64,000 bases of DNA from CAWIMX01 sp963837345 (GTDB taxonomy: Bacteria; Acidobacteriota; Vicinamibacteria; Vicinamibacterales; CAVVIG01). A program made the translations under genes and the position numbers. Of this stretch, positions 18,045 to 26,086 are shown piece by piece. A model generated the notes under the pieces. That model was given only the letters and a program-made list of their open reading frames with translations, ran no database searches and was not told the origin of the DNA. The stretch spans positions 1,364,001 through 1,428,000 of the forward strand of contig CAWIMX010000001.1 in the NCBI GenBank assembly GCA_963837345.1, in the 5' to 3' direction. Each line of letters begins with the position of its first letter. Positions within the stretch are counted from its first letter, which is position 1.

Positions 18045-18955
18045 AACGCCTGACCGCCGGTCTCGTCCTGCTTGCTCTGTGGCTCGTCGCGCCGATCGCC
18101 GGCGCCGCGCCCGACGCGGCGGACATCGCCGCGGCGAAGTCGCTGTATGCGGCGGCCTCATACGACGAGGCGCTCGCGCTCCTCGATTCGCTCGAGCATG
18201 CGGCCACCGACGGCGACATCGAGCAGATCGAGCAGTATCGGGCGCTGTGTCTGCTCGCGATCGGAAAGACGACGGAAGCCGAACAGTCGCTCGAACGCAT
18301 CGTGAAGGCGCACCCGCTGTACCAGTTCGAGGGCGGCGAAGTCTCGCCGAAGCTGGTCGAGCTCTTCGACGGCGTGCGCAAGCGCGTGCTGCCGTCGGCG
18401 GCGAAGGACCTCTACGGCCAAGCCAAGGCGAGCTTCGAAGCGAAACAGTACAAGGCCGCCGCCGACCAGTTCAAGGTGGTCATGGCCGTGGTCGACCAGG
18501 CGGGCGACGACATGGGCACGCTGACCGATCTGAAGGAGCTGAGCGACGGGTTTCTCCGGCTCGCCCAATCGGAGCTGGCGGCACAGGCGGCGCGCGAGGC
18601 GGAAGCGGCGAAGCCGGTGGCCGCTCCCGCGCCCCCCGTGGCGCGTCCGCCGACGATCTACACGCTGTCGGATACCGGCGTGACGCCGCCCGTGGCCATC
18701 AAGGCCACGCCGCCGCCGTGGTCGCCCCGCAACCCCGTCTTCGCGCAGCGCGGGTTCAAAGGTCTGCTGCAGATCATCATCGACGAACAGGGCGCCGTGG
18801 AGTCGGTGGCGCTCGAGGAGCCGGTGTCGCCGGATTACGATCCGGATCTGCTGCGGGCCGCCAGGGACTGGACGTTCGAGCCCGCGATGAAGGACGGCAA
18901 GCCCGTGAAGTTCATGAAACGGCTTGAAATCGTCCTTCAGCCCAACGAAGAGTAG
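18041..18955 (+). CDS. TPR-like protein with TonB C-terminal domain
   Basis: A 304-residue exported protein. A signal peptide (MKRLTAGLVLLALWLVAPIAGA) precedes helical TPR-like repeats (about 25-185; note YAAASYDEALALLDSLE). A proline/alanine linker follows, and then a TonB-C-type domain from about residue 235, with FKGLLQIIIDEQGAVESV and AARDWTFEPAMKDGKPV. The GTG start overlaps the PEGA stop. The full TonB energy-transducing N-terminal helix with a Pro-rich spacer is absent, so this is a TonB-C fold protein of the family found widely in Acidobacteriota, not a classical TonB. Its function is undetermined, presumably envelope assembly with the PEGA partner. Confidence 0.75.
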   Translation: MKRLTAGLVLLALWLVAPIAGAAPDAADIAAAKSLYAAASYDEALALLDSLEHAATDGDIEQIEQYRALCLLAIGKTTEAEQSLERIVKAHPLYQFEGGEVSPKLVELFDGVRKRVLPSAAKDLYGQAKASFEAKQYKAAADQFKVVMAVVDQAGDDMGTLTDLKELSDGFLRLAQSELAAQAAREAEAAKPVAAPAPPVARPPTIYTLSDTGVTPPVAIKATPPPWSPRNPVFAQRGFKGLLQIIIDEQGAVESVALEEPVSPDYDPDLLRAARDWTFEPAMKDGKPVKFMKRLEIVLQPNEE

Positions 18956-18959
18956 GAAA

Positions 18960-20342
18960 TTACGCGACGCCCGCCGCAAGCGGCAGCGGCCGACGCCCGT
19001 CGTTTTCCGCCGGCGCGCCGAGCCGCAGCACGTGCGGATGCCGCTCCTTCACCGCGTTGCGCGTGTCGACGACGAGCGGGGCGGATGCCGCCAGCGCCCG
19101 ATAGTCGATGCCGCGGTGGTCGGCGAGGATGGCGACGCAGTCGACGTTCGACCAGGTCGACGGCCCGGGCGTCATGCCGCGCAGATCGAAGCCGCCGGCC
19201 CAGGCGCGCCCCGGGAGCTCCGGCACGAACGGATCGGCATAGGAGACGACCGCCCCCTTCGCGTGCAGCAGGCCCATGACGTCGAGCGCCGGCGATTCAC
19301 GAATGTCGTCGATGTCGCGCTTGTAGGCGACGCCGGCCACGAGCACGCGCGATCCGTTGACCGACTTGCGGTGAAGATTGAGCGCGTCGGCGATCGTTTC
19401 CACGACGAAGTGCGGCATGGCGGCGTTCACCTGACCGGCGAGCTCGATGAATCGCGGCTCGAATCCGTTCTGCTTCGCCTTCCACGAGAGATAGAAGGGA
19501 TCGATCGGAATGCAGTGGCCGCCCAGGCCGGGGCCCGGGTAGAACGGCATGAATCCGAACGGCTTCGTCTTGGCGGCGTCGACCACTTCCCAGACGTCGA
19601 CGCCGAGCTTGTGACACATCATCGCGACTTCGTTGACGAGGCCGATGTTGACCGCCCGGAACGTGTTCTCGAGCAGCTTGACCATCTCCGCGACGCGCGG
19701 CGAGCTCACGGGCACGATTGTCTCGATGGCGCCGGAATAAAGCGCCGTCGCCAGCTCGGTGCAGGCGGGCGTGAGCCCGCCAATCACCTTGGGGACGTTG
19801 CGCGTGTGGAACGTCGGATTCCCCGGATCGATGCGCTCGGGCGAGAAGGCGAGGAAGAAATCCTTGCCGGCCTCGAGACCGCCCTTTTCCAGAATCGGCC
19901 GCACCAGCTCATCGGTGGTACCGGGGTAGGTCGTCGACTCCAGGACGACCAGCATCCCGGGGTGCAGCCGCGTGGCGATCGCTTCGGCCGCCGAGACGAT
20001 GAACGAGAGGTCCGGATCCTTGGTTTTCCGGAGCGGTGTCGGGACGCAGATGTTGACCGTGTCGAGTTCCGAGACCTCGTCGAAATCCGTCGAGGCGCGA
20101 AGCGTCCCGTTCCCGGCCAGCTCGCCGACGTCGGTGCTCTTGACGTCCGGGATATACGAGCGACCTTCGTTGATCGCCCGCACCTTTTCAGAGTCGAGGT
20201 CGAGGCCGACGGTGTGGAAGCCCGCCCGGGCGAATTCCACGGCCAGCGGGAGTCCCACGTAGCCGAGGCCGACGACGCCGGTGCGGGCCTTTCGTGTCTG
20301 GAGGCGATCGAGAAGCGTTCTGGCAGCCGCAGGAATGCTCAT
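18960..20342 (-). CDS. Nucleotide-sugar dehydrogenase (UDP-GlcNAc/ManNAc 6-dehydrogenase, WbpA/WecC type)
   Basis: A 460-residue, three-domain UDP-sugar 6-dehydrogenase. The NAD loop GVVGLGYVGLPLAVEF is near residue 22, with NICVPTPL near 97 and LESTTYPGTT near 133. The catalytic cysteine is in GPGLGGHCIPIDP near residue 268, and the C-terminal domain carries VLVAGVAYKRDIDDIRESPA. The enzyme oxidises the C6 hydroxyl of a UDP-N-acetylhexosamine to the uronic acid. With the WbpB-like and WbpD-like genes at 27.2-28.7 kb it would start a UDP-diacetamido-uronic acid pathway (inference). Its 3' end is only 4 bp from the convergent TonB-C gene. Confidence 0.88.
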   Translation of the reverse strand: MSIPAAARTLLDRLQTRKARTGVVGLGYVGLPLAVEFARAGFHTVGLDLDSEKVRAINEGRSYIPDVKSTDVGELAGNGTLRASTDFDEVSELDTVNICVPTPLRKTKDPDLSFIVSAAEAIATRLHPGMLVVLESTTYPGTTDELVRPILEKGGLEAGKDFFLAFSPERIDPGNPTFHTRNVPKVIGGLTPACTELATALYSGAIETIVPVSSPRVAEMVKLLENTFRAVNIGLVNEVAMMCHKLGVDVWEVVDAAKTKPFGFMPFYPGPGLGGHCIPIDPFYLSWKAKQNGFEPRFIELAGQVNAAMPHFVVETIADALNLHRKSVNGSRVLVAGVAYKRDIDDIRESPALDVMGLLHAKGAVVSYADPFVPELPGRAWAGGFDLRGMTPGPSTWSNVDCVAILADHRGIDYRALAASAPLVVDTRNAVKERHPHVLRLGAPAENDGRRPLPLAAGVA

Positions 20343-20439
20343 GTGTGCGGTTCGAGCAAGATACCCGCCAGCCGTGGAATTCGCGGAACCCGGTGATCGC
20401 CCCGTTTGTCTTCCTCGGGGACGCCTTTTGTCGACGACG

Positions 20440-21561
20440 TCAATCTTTGGCGGCTTCTCGCGGGCCCGCGGCCCGGCCGCCCAGGCCCACCGTTCTGAAC
20501 TGCTGGAAGGGCAGGTGACACTGGTATTTGCGCAGGAGACTCATGAACCGCTTGTAGTCTTCCGGCGCCATGTTGAAGCACGCGACGAGCATCTTGTAGT
20601 TGCCCCGCGTGTGCTCGAGTCCGAGCCGCAGGAGCTGGCGCAGGTCGTGGCGGGTGATGTCGCGGAGCATGAACGGCTCGTACACGGCGGCCCAGAACGA
20701 CTCGCCATTGATGAGCATGCGATCGAACAGCTGCTGGGCGAGCGGCGGCTGCGGCGGCTCCGCCGGACGATGATCCGATGGCCCGCGCCGATCTTTCCAG
20801 ATCTCGCCCGGGAGATCGTCCGCCGTGATGTGTCCGTTGGCGTGCGGCCGAAGCACGAGGCGCTCGGAAATGTTCTTCAGCTCTCGAACGTTGCCCGGCC
20901 ACGGATATTCGAGGAGCCGCGCCAGGGCTTCCGGCGTCAGCTCCGGTTCCGGCGTGCGATGCGACGCCGCCGAATCCTTGAGGAAGTACGTGAGGAGCGA
21001 CTCGACGTCTTCGGGCCGTTCGCGGAGCGGCGGGACCTCGATGTGGATCACGTTCAGGCGGTAGTAGAGGTCTTCGCGGAACGTCTTGTCGGCGATGCGC
21101 TCGAGCAGCCGCCGGTGCGTCGCCGTGATCACGCGGACGTTCAGCGCCGGACTCTGACGCTCCGACCCGACGCGCTGGATCTCGCCCGTCTCCAGGAAGC
21201 GCAGGAGCAGCGCCTGCATGCGCAGGCTCATCTCGCCGACTTCGTCCATGAAGATGGTGCCGCCGTGAGCCATCTCGAGCCAGCCCCGTTTGTCGCGATG
21301 CGCGTCGGTGAAACTTCCCTTGGTGTGGCCGAACATCTCCGACTCGAGAAGCGAGTCCGGGAAGCCCGCGCAGTTGATCGTGACGAGCGGCCCCTGGCGG
21401 CGGCTGCTGCCTTGATGAATGAGACGCGCGACGACTTCCTTGCCGACGCCGCTTTCGCCGGTGATGAGTACCTTGGCGTCGGAACGCGACGCGTACTCGA
21501 TATCTTCCCGGATGAGGCTGATGGCGGGGCTGACCCCGATCAAGGCGACAGGCTCGTTCAT
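20440..21561 (-). CDS. Sigma54-dependent transcriptional activator without receiver domain (PrsR-like role)
   Basis: A 373-residue enhancer-binding protein starting directly with the AAA+ domain; no receiver, GAF or PAS domain precedes it. Walker A GESGVGKE is at 35-42, the sigma54-contact loop reads GSFTDA at 82-87 in place of GAFTGA, and Walker B GGTIFMDEVGE is at 100-110. The arginine region FREDLYYRLNV is near 161 and WPGNVREL at 221-228. The C-terminal 95 residues include GNYKMLVACFNMAPEDYKRF, a probable helix-turn-helix in place of a classical Fis domain. It lies beside two PEP-CTERM genes and a PrsT-like gene, all with sigma54-type promoters, so it is the obvious candidate activator. 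PrsR of proteobacterial PEP-CTERM systems has a receiver domain; this one does not. Confidence 0.85.
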   Translation of the reverse strand: MNEPVALIGVSPAISLIREDIEYASRSDAKVLITGESGVGKEVVARLIHQGSSRRQGPLVTINCAGFPDSLLESEMFGHTKGSFTDAHRDKRGWLEMAHGGTIFMDEVGEMSLRMQALLLRFLETGEIQRVGSERQSPALNVRVITATHRRLLERIADKTFREDLYYRLNVIHIEVPPLRERPEDVESLLTYFLKDSAASHRTPEPELTPEALARLLEYPWPGNVRELKNISERLVLRPHANGHITADDLPGEIWKDRRGPSDHRPAEPPQPPLAQQLFDRMLINGESFWAAVYEPFMLRDITRHDLRQLLRLGLEHTRGNYKMLVACFNMAPEDYKRFMSLLRKYQCHLPFQQFRTVGLGGRAAGPREAAKD

Positions 21562-21597
21562 GGGTCTCTACGCTTTCGTCATCGGGCCATCACACAT

Positions 21598-21615
21598 ATG
21601 ACTATTTATGACTAT
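21598..21615. repeat. Tandem 8-mer with 10-bp period in the activator promoter region
   Basis: ATGACTAT occurs twice (21598-21605 and 21608-21615) with one helical turn between starts, in an A/T-rich stretch between the activator gene and the PEP-CTERM gene. This could be an operator for the activator gene itself. No function can be shown from sequence. Confidence 0.3.
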
Positions 21616-21747
21616 ACAGTCGTTAGAGACCAATTGTCGTCCGAATCGGTTCAAAAAGTCAACAATATCGAGCCTGAGTCTTGCGCATTTCGGCCCTTCC
21701 CCTGGGCTCTGGAAATGGGCCGCGGGATCCGCGCGGGGCCGCCGACG

Positions 21748-21765
21748 GGCGGATGAAAGTCTGCC
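21748..21765. promoter_or_regulatory. UAS-like inverted repeat upstream of PEP-CTERM gene 1
   Basis: GGCGGAT-GAAA-GTCTGCC has one perfect half-site and one 5/7 half-site of the GGCAGAC-N4-GTCTGCC dyad. Its centre is about 82 bp upstream of the -24 element, a typical distance for a sigma54 activator site. Confidence 0.45.
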
Positions 21766-21837
21766 GCAGGGGGGCGAAAGCGACGAGAAATCCGAGGGAA
21801 ACTCCCCATTCCTCGCCAAAACCCCAAGATCGCATGG

Positions 21838-21853
21838 CGGCCTGGCTCTTGCT
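21838..21853 (+). promoter_or_regulatory. Sigma54-type promoter of PEP-CTERM gene 1
   Basis: CGGCCTGGCTCTTGCT: GG and GC are 12 bases apart and TTGC is intact; the first base of the -24 box is C rather than T. The predicted start near 21864 gives a leader of about 60 bases containing GGAGGAG before ATG 21924. Confidence 0.5.
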
Positions 21854-21923
21854 TCACAAGCGGCATCGCGTTCGTTTGTCGGGTCCGTGACGAGTCCATC
21901 GGGTCATGGGGGTTGGAGGAGTG

Positions 21924-22619
21924 ATGAAGCGTTTCGCGTCTGTGTTGGTGGCTCTCGGAATGCTCGCCATGGCCGCTCGGCCGGCACGAGCGGAAACGAT
22001 CAGCATTGGAAGCTTTTCTGGCGGAACCGCAACCCTTCACGCGCCCGGCACTCTCGCCGACGGCCTGGGCGTGTATCTGGGCGCCGTGACGATCACGGGA
22101 GATCTGGGAACGTTCGAGAGCTATTGCGTCGACTTGATGCACTACGACATCCCGGGGACGAATGAGGTCGTAGTCGACCAGATGTCGAATTGGGACAACC
22201 CGGCCGCGCCCCCACATGCGAGCTCCGGCGGCGGCGCGGCGTCCTGGCTGTACGACAACTACGCCGGCGGCACCACCAACGAAAAGGCCGCGCTGTCGCT
22301 GGCGATCTGGAACGCGCTCTACGACGACGACTTCACCGTGAACTACGTTCTGGGCGCGGGATTCTGGGTGTCGAGCGTGTCGAGCACCGTGGCGTCGCTG
22401 GCGAACGGCTACCTGAGCGATCTCGAAACCTACATCGCGACGTACGGCGCGTCGGCGCTCCCGAACGATGCCTGGCTGAGAACCACGGACTCGGGCGCGC
22501 ACTACGCGCAGGATTTCATCGCGCCGGTGCCCGAACCGGCCACGCTGCTCCTGCTGGCGCTCGGCCTCTTCGGAGCGGCGTTGTTCCGCCGCCGCTACGC
22601 GGCAAATATGAGCTGGTAG
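21924..22619 (+). CDS. PEP-CTERM sorting-domain protein 1
   Basis: A 231-residue exported protein. A signal peptide (MKRFASVLVALGMLAMAARPARA) is followed by a mature region of about 180 residues and the C-terminal tripartite tail: VPEPATLLLLALGLFGAALF, then RRR and a short YAANMSW end. This is the exosortase recognition signal, and the protein should be cleaved and delivered to the outer surface or extracellular matrix. The mature part contains a lone YCVDL and later AIWNALYDDDF, which resembles the Cys-containing pattern of thioester-type PEP-CTERM proteins, although the usual Gln partner is not obvious. ATG 21924 follows a strong GGAGGAG; an earlier ATG at 21906 is rejected. No exosortase is in the window. 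Confidence 0.88.
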   Translation: MKRFASVLVALGMLAMAARPARAETISIGSFSGGTATLHAPGTLADGLGVYLGAVTITGDLGTFESYCVDLMHYDIPGTNEVVVDQMSNWDNPAAPPHASSGGGAASWLYDNYAGGTTNEKAALSLAIWNALYDDDFTVNYVLGAGFWVSSVSSTVASLANGYLSDLETYIATYGASALPNDAWLRTTDSGAHYAQDFIAPVPEPATLLLLALGLFGAALFRRRYAANMSW

Positions 22620-22641
22620 ACGCGCGTCGCTCTCGATTTCC

Positions 22642-22673
22642 AAGGCACCACCTCCCCGGTGGTGCCTTTTTTT
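22642..22673 (+). terminator. Rho-independent terminator after PEP-CTERM gene 1
   Basis: An 11-bp perfect stem, AAGGCACCACC / GGTGGTGCCTT, with loop TCCCC, runs into seven consecutive T residues (22667-22673). It is 23 bp after the stop codon and separates the two PEP-CTERM transcription units. Confidence 0.9.
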
Positions 22674-22725
22674 GTGCCCGCCGTTCCGGCTTTCTTTGGA
22701 CCCCGGCGATAAAGGATTTCCTCCC

Positions 22726-22732
22726 GGCAGAC
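22726..22732. promoter_or_regulatory. UAS half-site upstream of PEP-CTERM gene 2
   Basis: GGCAGAC is a perfect half of the inverted repeat. The partner half (22737-22743, ATCGCGA) is poor. It is about 85 bp upstream of the -24 element, nearly the same distance as for PEP-CTERM gene 1. Confidence 0.35.
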
Positions 22733-22817
22733 TTCGATCGCGATGCAGGAGTGTGCAAGGCCACGCTAAACGCTGACTGATGGCGGGTTGCCGGCGCCTC
22801 TCCGTCTCAGATCGCGT

Positions 22818-22833
22818 GGGCGGGGGACTTGCT
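22818..22833 (+). promoter_or_regulatory. Sigma54-type promoter of PEP-CTERM gene 2
   Basis: GGGCGGGGGACTTGCT: GG-C and TTGC are present with the exact 12-base GG-GC spacing; the first base is G instead of T. The predicted start near 22844 leaves about 38 bases before ATG 22882. Confidence 0.45.
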
Positions 22834-22881
22834 CAGAGACGGCTATCGCCGCGGCGCGGCACATTCGAAGCTGGAGCTCCG

Positions 22882-23490
22882 ATGACCAAGGGATGGATGG
22901 TTCTTTGCGCAACGCTCGTTCTGGTGTGCGGTCTGTCTGCGGCGAGTGCCCAGGCCGCGCCGATCAGCGGGGCGTTTTCGATTAACGGCAACTTCCTGGC
23001 AGTGGGCCCGTCGGGTTCGCTGGCGGATGCCACGGGGCTCGATTTCATCGACGCGTGGGGCGGCGCTCCGACGCCGGGCGTGGCCGGCAACTTCCTGGTC
23101 ACCTCTGCCCTCGGTGATTTCTCGACGATCGCCGGGGCGAATGGCAAGATCAAGGATCTGACCTTCGCCGGAGGGTCGGTGAACACGCCGCTCGACCTGT
23201 TCGAAACCGTCGGCGCGTTCAGCTTCGACTTGTCGTCGGTGCTCGTGAACCTGCAGAATGAGTACGTCCTATGGCTGACCGGGTCGGGAGTTTTCCATTC
23301 GCTCGATCCGGCGCTTTCCGACACGCCAGGACTGTTCAACTTCACCGCGAACGCATTCGGCGGCACCTTCTCGTTCTCGGCGTCGGAAGGCACGGCGGTC
23401 CCGGAACCCTCGTCGCTCCTGCTGCTCGGCGCAGGCCTCCTGCTCACCGGTGTCGCCACGAGGCGTCGTCGCTCACTGGCGGTCGCGTAG
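22882..23490 (+). CDS. PEP-CTERM sorting-domain protein 2
   Basis: A 202-residue exported protein. Its signal peptide MTKGWMVLCATLVLVCGLSA continues to AQAA. The mature beta-rich region has repeated short hydrophobic strands and few charged residues, and the tail reads VPEPSSLLLLGAGLLLTGVA then TRRRRS. The tail is the exosortase (PEP-CTERM) signal. ATG 22882 has GGAG 7 bases upstream; an in-frame ATG at 22780 would bury the signal peptide and is rejected. It is unrelated in sequence to PEP-CTERM protein 1 outside the tail. It probably ends in the extracellular polysaccharide matrix. Confidence 0.88.
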   Translation: MTKGWMVLCATLVLVCGLSAASAQAAPISGAFSINGNFLAVGPSGSLADATGLDFIDAWGGAPTPGVAGNFLVTSALGDFSTIAGANGKIKDLTFAGGSVNTPLDLFETVGAFSFDLSSVLVNLQNEYVLWLTGSGVFHSLDPALSDTPGLFNFTANAFGGTFSFSASEGTAVPEPSSLLLLGAGLLLTGVATRRRRSLAVA

Positions 23491-23529
23491 GACCGCTCGT
23501 TCTCGTGGCGCAGCCAGGCGTGCGGGCGC

Positions 23530-23640
23530 ATGAGGCGTAAGCTCGCCATCGCGCTCTTCTGGATTCTCGCCATTCTGGTGACGACGGTGGCCTGGTCTGG
23601 CGTCTCGCTGCGAGAGATCGTCTCGGGACTGTTCAAGTGA
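23530..23640 (+). CDS. Possible 36-residue single-helix membrane peptide
   Basis: A short ORF running from ATG 23530 to TGA at 23640. It begins MRRKLAIALFWILAILVTT and ends REIVSGLFK: a basic N-terminus, one hydrophobic helix and an amphipathic end. It sits between PEP-CTERM gene 2 and the PrsT-like gene, 40 bp after the first. No strong ribosome-binding site is seen. I do not recognise a family. The positive-inside arrangement and clean helix argue for a real small protein, but chance is not excluded. Confidence 0.35.
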   Translation: MRRKLAIALFWILAILVTTVAWSGVSLREIVSGLFK

Positions 23641-23687
23641 ATCTCAGTCGTGAAACCGCCGCGAAGGGTGTATAAAGTCATCTGACA

Positions 23688-23694
23688 GGCAGAC
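23688..23694. promoter_or_regulatory. UAS half-site upstream of the PrsT-like gene
   Basis: GGCAGAC is a perfect half-site of the inverted repeat found before the other sigma54-type promoters. The partner half is not conserved, and the element is only about 40 bp upstream of the -24 box, closer than in the other cases. Confidence 0.3.
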
Positions 23695-23730
23695 ATCTCG
23701 GCGTAGCGTCTCCAGAATGCGCGGCAATAC

Positions 23731-23746
23731 TGGCCCCCGCTTTGCT
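23731..23746 (+). promoter_or_regulatory. Sigma54 -24/-12 promoter of the PrsT-like gene
   Basis: TGGCCCCCGCTTTGCT matches the RpoN consensus at all invariant positions with correct spacing. The predicted start near 23757 leaves a leader of about 25 bases before ATG 23782, containing GGAG at 23762-23765. Confidence 0.65.
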
Positions 23747-23781
23747 CTCCCACCCACGGACCTGGAGTAAGGCCAATCAAG

Positions 23782-26067
23782 ATGCCTGACCGCTTCTGCC
23801 AAGCCATCGTCGTGTCGCTGACTGCGTGCGTGGCGGCTTCCGGCTGCCATCGCGATCCGGCGGCCGCGGCCCGCAAGTATGTTCAAAGCGGGACCGAGTA
23901 CGCCGCCGATGGGAAGAACGCGGAAGCGATCGTGCAGTTTCGGAATGCCGTACAGGAGGATCCCCAGTCCGGGGACGCGCGCGAGAAGCTCGCGGAGGCC
24001 CTCCTGCAGGGCGGGGACGGCGGGAACGCGCTCCGCGAGTACGTTCGCGCGGCCGACCTGAAAACCGACGATGTCCAGCTGCAGTTGAAGACGGCCGACC
24101 TGCTGCTGCTCGCCGGCCGGGCGGAAGACGCGAAAGCGCGTGCCGCGAAAGTCCTCGAGATCGATCCACAGAACGTGGATGCCCAGATCGTCACCGCGAA
24201 CGCGCTGGCGGGGCTGAAAGATCTGGATGGCGCGGTGGCGCAGATCGAGGACGCGCTGCGCGTCGATCCGAATCGCAGCGGTGCCTATTCGAGCCTCGGC
24301 GCGCTCGAGCTGAGCCGCGGCAAGCGCGATGCGGCCGAAGCGGCCTTCAAGCGGGCGGTGGAGCTTCAGCCTGATTCGGCGGCCGCGAATCTCGCGCTCG
24401 GCAACTTCTACTGGCTCACCGAACGCACCGACGAGGCCGAACAGTCGTTGACGAGGGCGCTCGAGCTGGAGCCGCAGAACGTGCTGGTGAACCGGGCGGT
24501 CGCGAGCTTCTATCTCGCCACCAAACGCCCGGCGCTCGCCGAAGAGCCGCTCAAGACCGTGTTCGCTGTCACCAAGGCCCCGGCAGCCGCTTTTTCACTC
24601 TCCGAGTACTACCTCGCCACGGGGAACGAGGCCGCGGCGAGGACCCAGCTCGAGTCGCTCTTGAAGGATCAGCGCGCGTCTTCGACCGCCAGCGCCCGGT
24701 TGGCCACGCTCGATTTCAACGGCGGCCAGAAGGAAGCGGCGTATGCGCGCCTGGATGGAGTGCTCGGCAAGGATCCGGCGAACCTTCAGGCCCTTCTGAT
24801 CAAGAGTACGTTCCTGCTCTCGGACAAACGGTTCGACGATGCGTTGAAGAGCGTGACGACTGCCGTGGAGCGCTATCCCGACTCCGCCAGCGCGCAGTTC
24901 ATGCTGGGACGCGTGCAGGCGGCGCGACGGCAGCCGGAAGCCGCGATCGCCGCCTACCAGGAAGTGCTTCGCCTGAATCCGCGAGCGACCGACGCCAAGC
25001 TGGCGCTGGCCCAGCTGCATCTGGCGCAGGGGCAGCCGGACGCGTCGGTGGGGCTGGCCACCGAGGCGCTCAACAACGAGCCGTCGAATCCCGATGCGGA
25101 GCTCATGCTCGTGAGAGGCCTCCTGTCGAAGGGAGAGCTGGATCGCGCCGAGACGGAACTGGCCAAGCTGACCGCCCGCTTCCCGAACTCCGCCGTCGTG
25201 CACACGCAGATGGGCATGCTGCTCGGGCGGCGCAACAATCCCGCAGAAGCGCGGGCCCAGTTCGAACGCGCCCGTGAGCTGGATCCCAAGAGTCTCGAGG
25301 CGTTGGGCGGCCTGGTGGCGCTCGACCTCGCGGCGAAGGACGTCGCGGGCGCGCGTGCGCTGGTCGACGAGCGGGCGGCCGCCGATCCTTCCGCCGACGT
25401 CCTGATGCTCTCCGCACGGACCTATGCGGCGAGCGGCGACGTGGCGGGGGCCGAGCGGCTCCTTCGCCGGGTGATCGAACTGGACAGCGAGAACCTGACG
25501 GCCTACAGCGCGCTCGGGCAGGTGCTCGTGGCCCAGGGCAAGCTCGATCAGGCCAGGACCGAGTTCGAGAACCTCGTCGAGCGATCACCGAAGTCCGTTG
25601 CCGCCCTGACCATGGTCGGGATCATCCTTCAGACCCAGGGCGACATCGATGGAGCGCGCGATCGGTTCGAGCGGGCCGTCGAGCTGGATCCCAATGCGGC
25701 CGTCGCCGCCAACAATCTGGCCTGGATCTACGCGGAGCACGGCGGCAACCTCGATATGGCCCTCCAGCTCGCCAAGACGGCGGAGAGCCGCCTTCCCGGA
25801 GTGGCCGAGGTGTCCGACACGCTCGGCTACGTGTACTACAAGAAGGATCTGACGTCGCTCGCCATCTCGACGCTGGAAGCCAACGTTCAGAAGAACCCCG
25901 ACAACGCGGTGTTCCACTACCATCTCGGCCTGGCGTACTCGAAGGCCGAAGACAGCCAGCGGGCCCGCGACCACCTCACGAAGGCCCTGTCGCTCAAGCC
26001 CGACTTCGATGGAGCCGCCGACGCGCGGACGCTGCTGGAGACGCTCCCGAAGGTCGGCCCGTCGTAG
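23782..26067 (+). CDS. TPR-repeat lipoprotein, PrsT-like (PEP-CTERM system)
   Basis: A 761-residue exported protein. An N-terminal signal (MPDRFCQAIVVSLTACVAA) leads to a lipobox-like SGC at about residue 21, so the mature protein probably carries a lipid on Cys. Nearly the whole length is TPR helical hairpins, with about 18-20 repeats. Examples are YAADGKNAEAIVQFRNAVQ near 43, SLGALELSRGKRDAAEAAF near 172 and ALGQVLVAQGKLDQARTEF near 575. Length, lipobox and repeat type fit PrsT, a TPR lipoprotein found with EpsH/exosortase systems. It is probably a periplasmic or outer-membrane scaffold in export of the polysaccharide or sorted proteins. It is preceded by a good sigma54 promoter and followed by a large inverted repeat. 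Confidence 0.8.
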   Translation: MPDRFCQAIVVSLTACVAASGCHRDPAAAARKYVQSGTEYAADGKNAEAIVQFRNAVQEDPQSGDAREKLAEALLQGGDGGNALREYVRAADLKTDDVQLQLKTADLLLLAGRAEDAKARAAKVLEIDPQNVDAQIVTANALAGLKDLDGAVAQIEDALRVDPNRSGAYSSLGALELSRGKRDAAEAAFKRAVELQPDSAAANLALGNFYWLTERTDEAEQSLTRALELEPQNVLVNRAVASFYLATKRPALAEEPLKTVFAVTKAPAAAFSLSEYYLATGNEAAARTQLESLLKDQRASSTASARLATLDFNGGQKEAAYARLDGVLGKDPANLQALLIKSTFLLSDKRFDDALKSVTTAVERYPDSASAQFMLGRVQAARRQPEAAIAAYQEVLRLNPRATDAKLALAQLHLAQGQPDASVGLATEALNNEPSNPDAELMLVRGLLSKGELDRAETELAKLTARFPNSAVVHTQMGMLLGRRNNPAEARAQFERARELDPKSLEALGGLVALDLAAKDVAGARALVDERAAADPSADVLMLSARTYAASGDVAGAERLLRRVIELDSENLTAYSALGQVLVAQGKLDQARTEFENLVERSPKSVAALTMVGIILQTQGDIDGARDRFERAVELDPNAAVAANNLAWIYAEHGGNLDMALQLAKTAESRLPGVAEVSDTLGYVYYKKDLTSLAISTLEANVQKNPDNAVFHYHLGLAYSKAEDSQRARDHLTKALSLKPDFDGAADARTLLETLPKVGPS

Positions 26068-26086
26068 GAGGGCGCGACGGACCGCA

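Noticed and set aside
18924..20396. 490-codon plus-strand ORF opposite the UDP-sugar dehydrogenase
   Set aside because: The minus-strand frame is a full-length, motif-complete dehydrogenase; the plus frame has no recognisable content.
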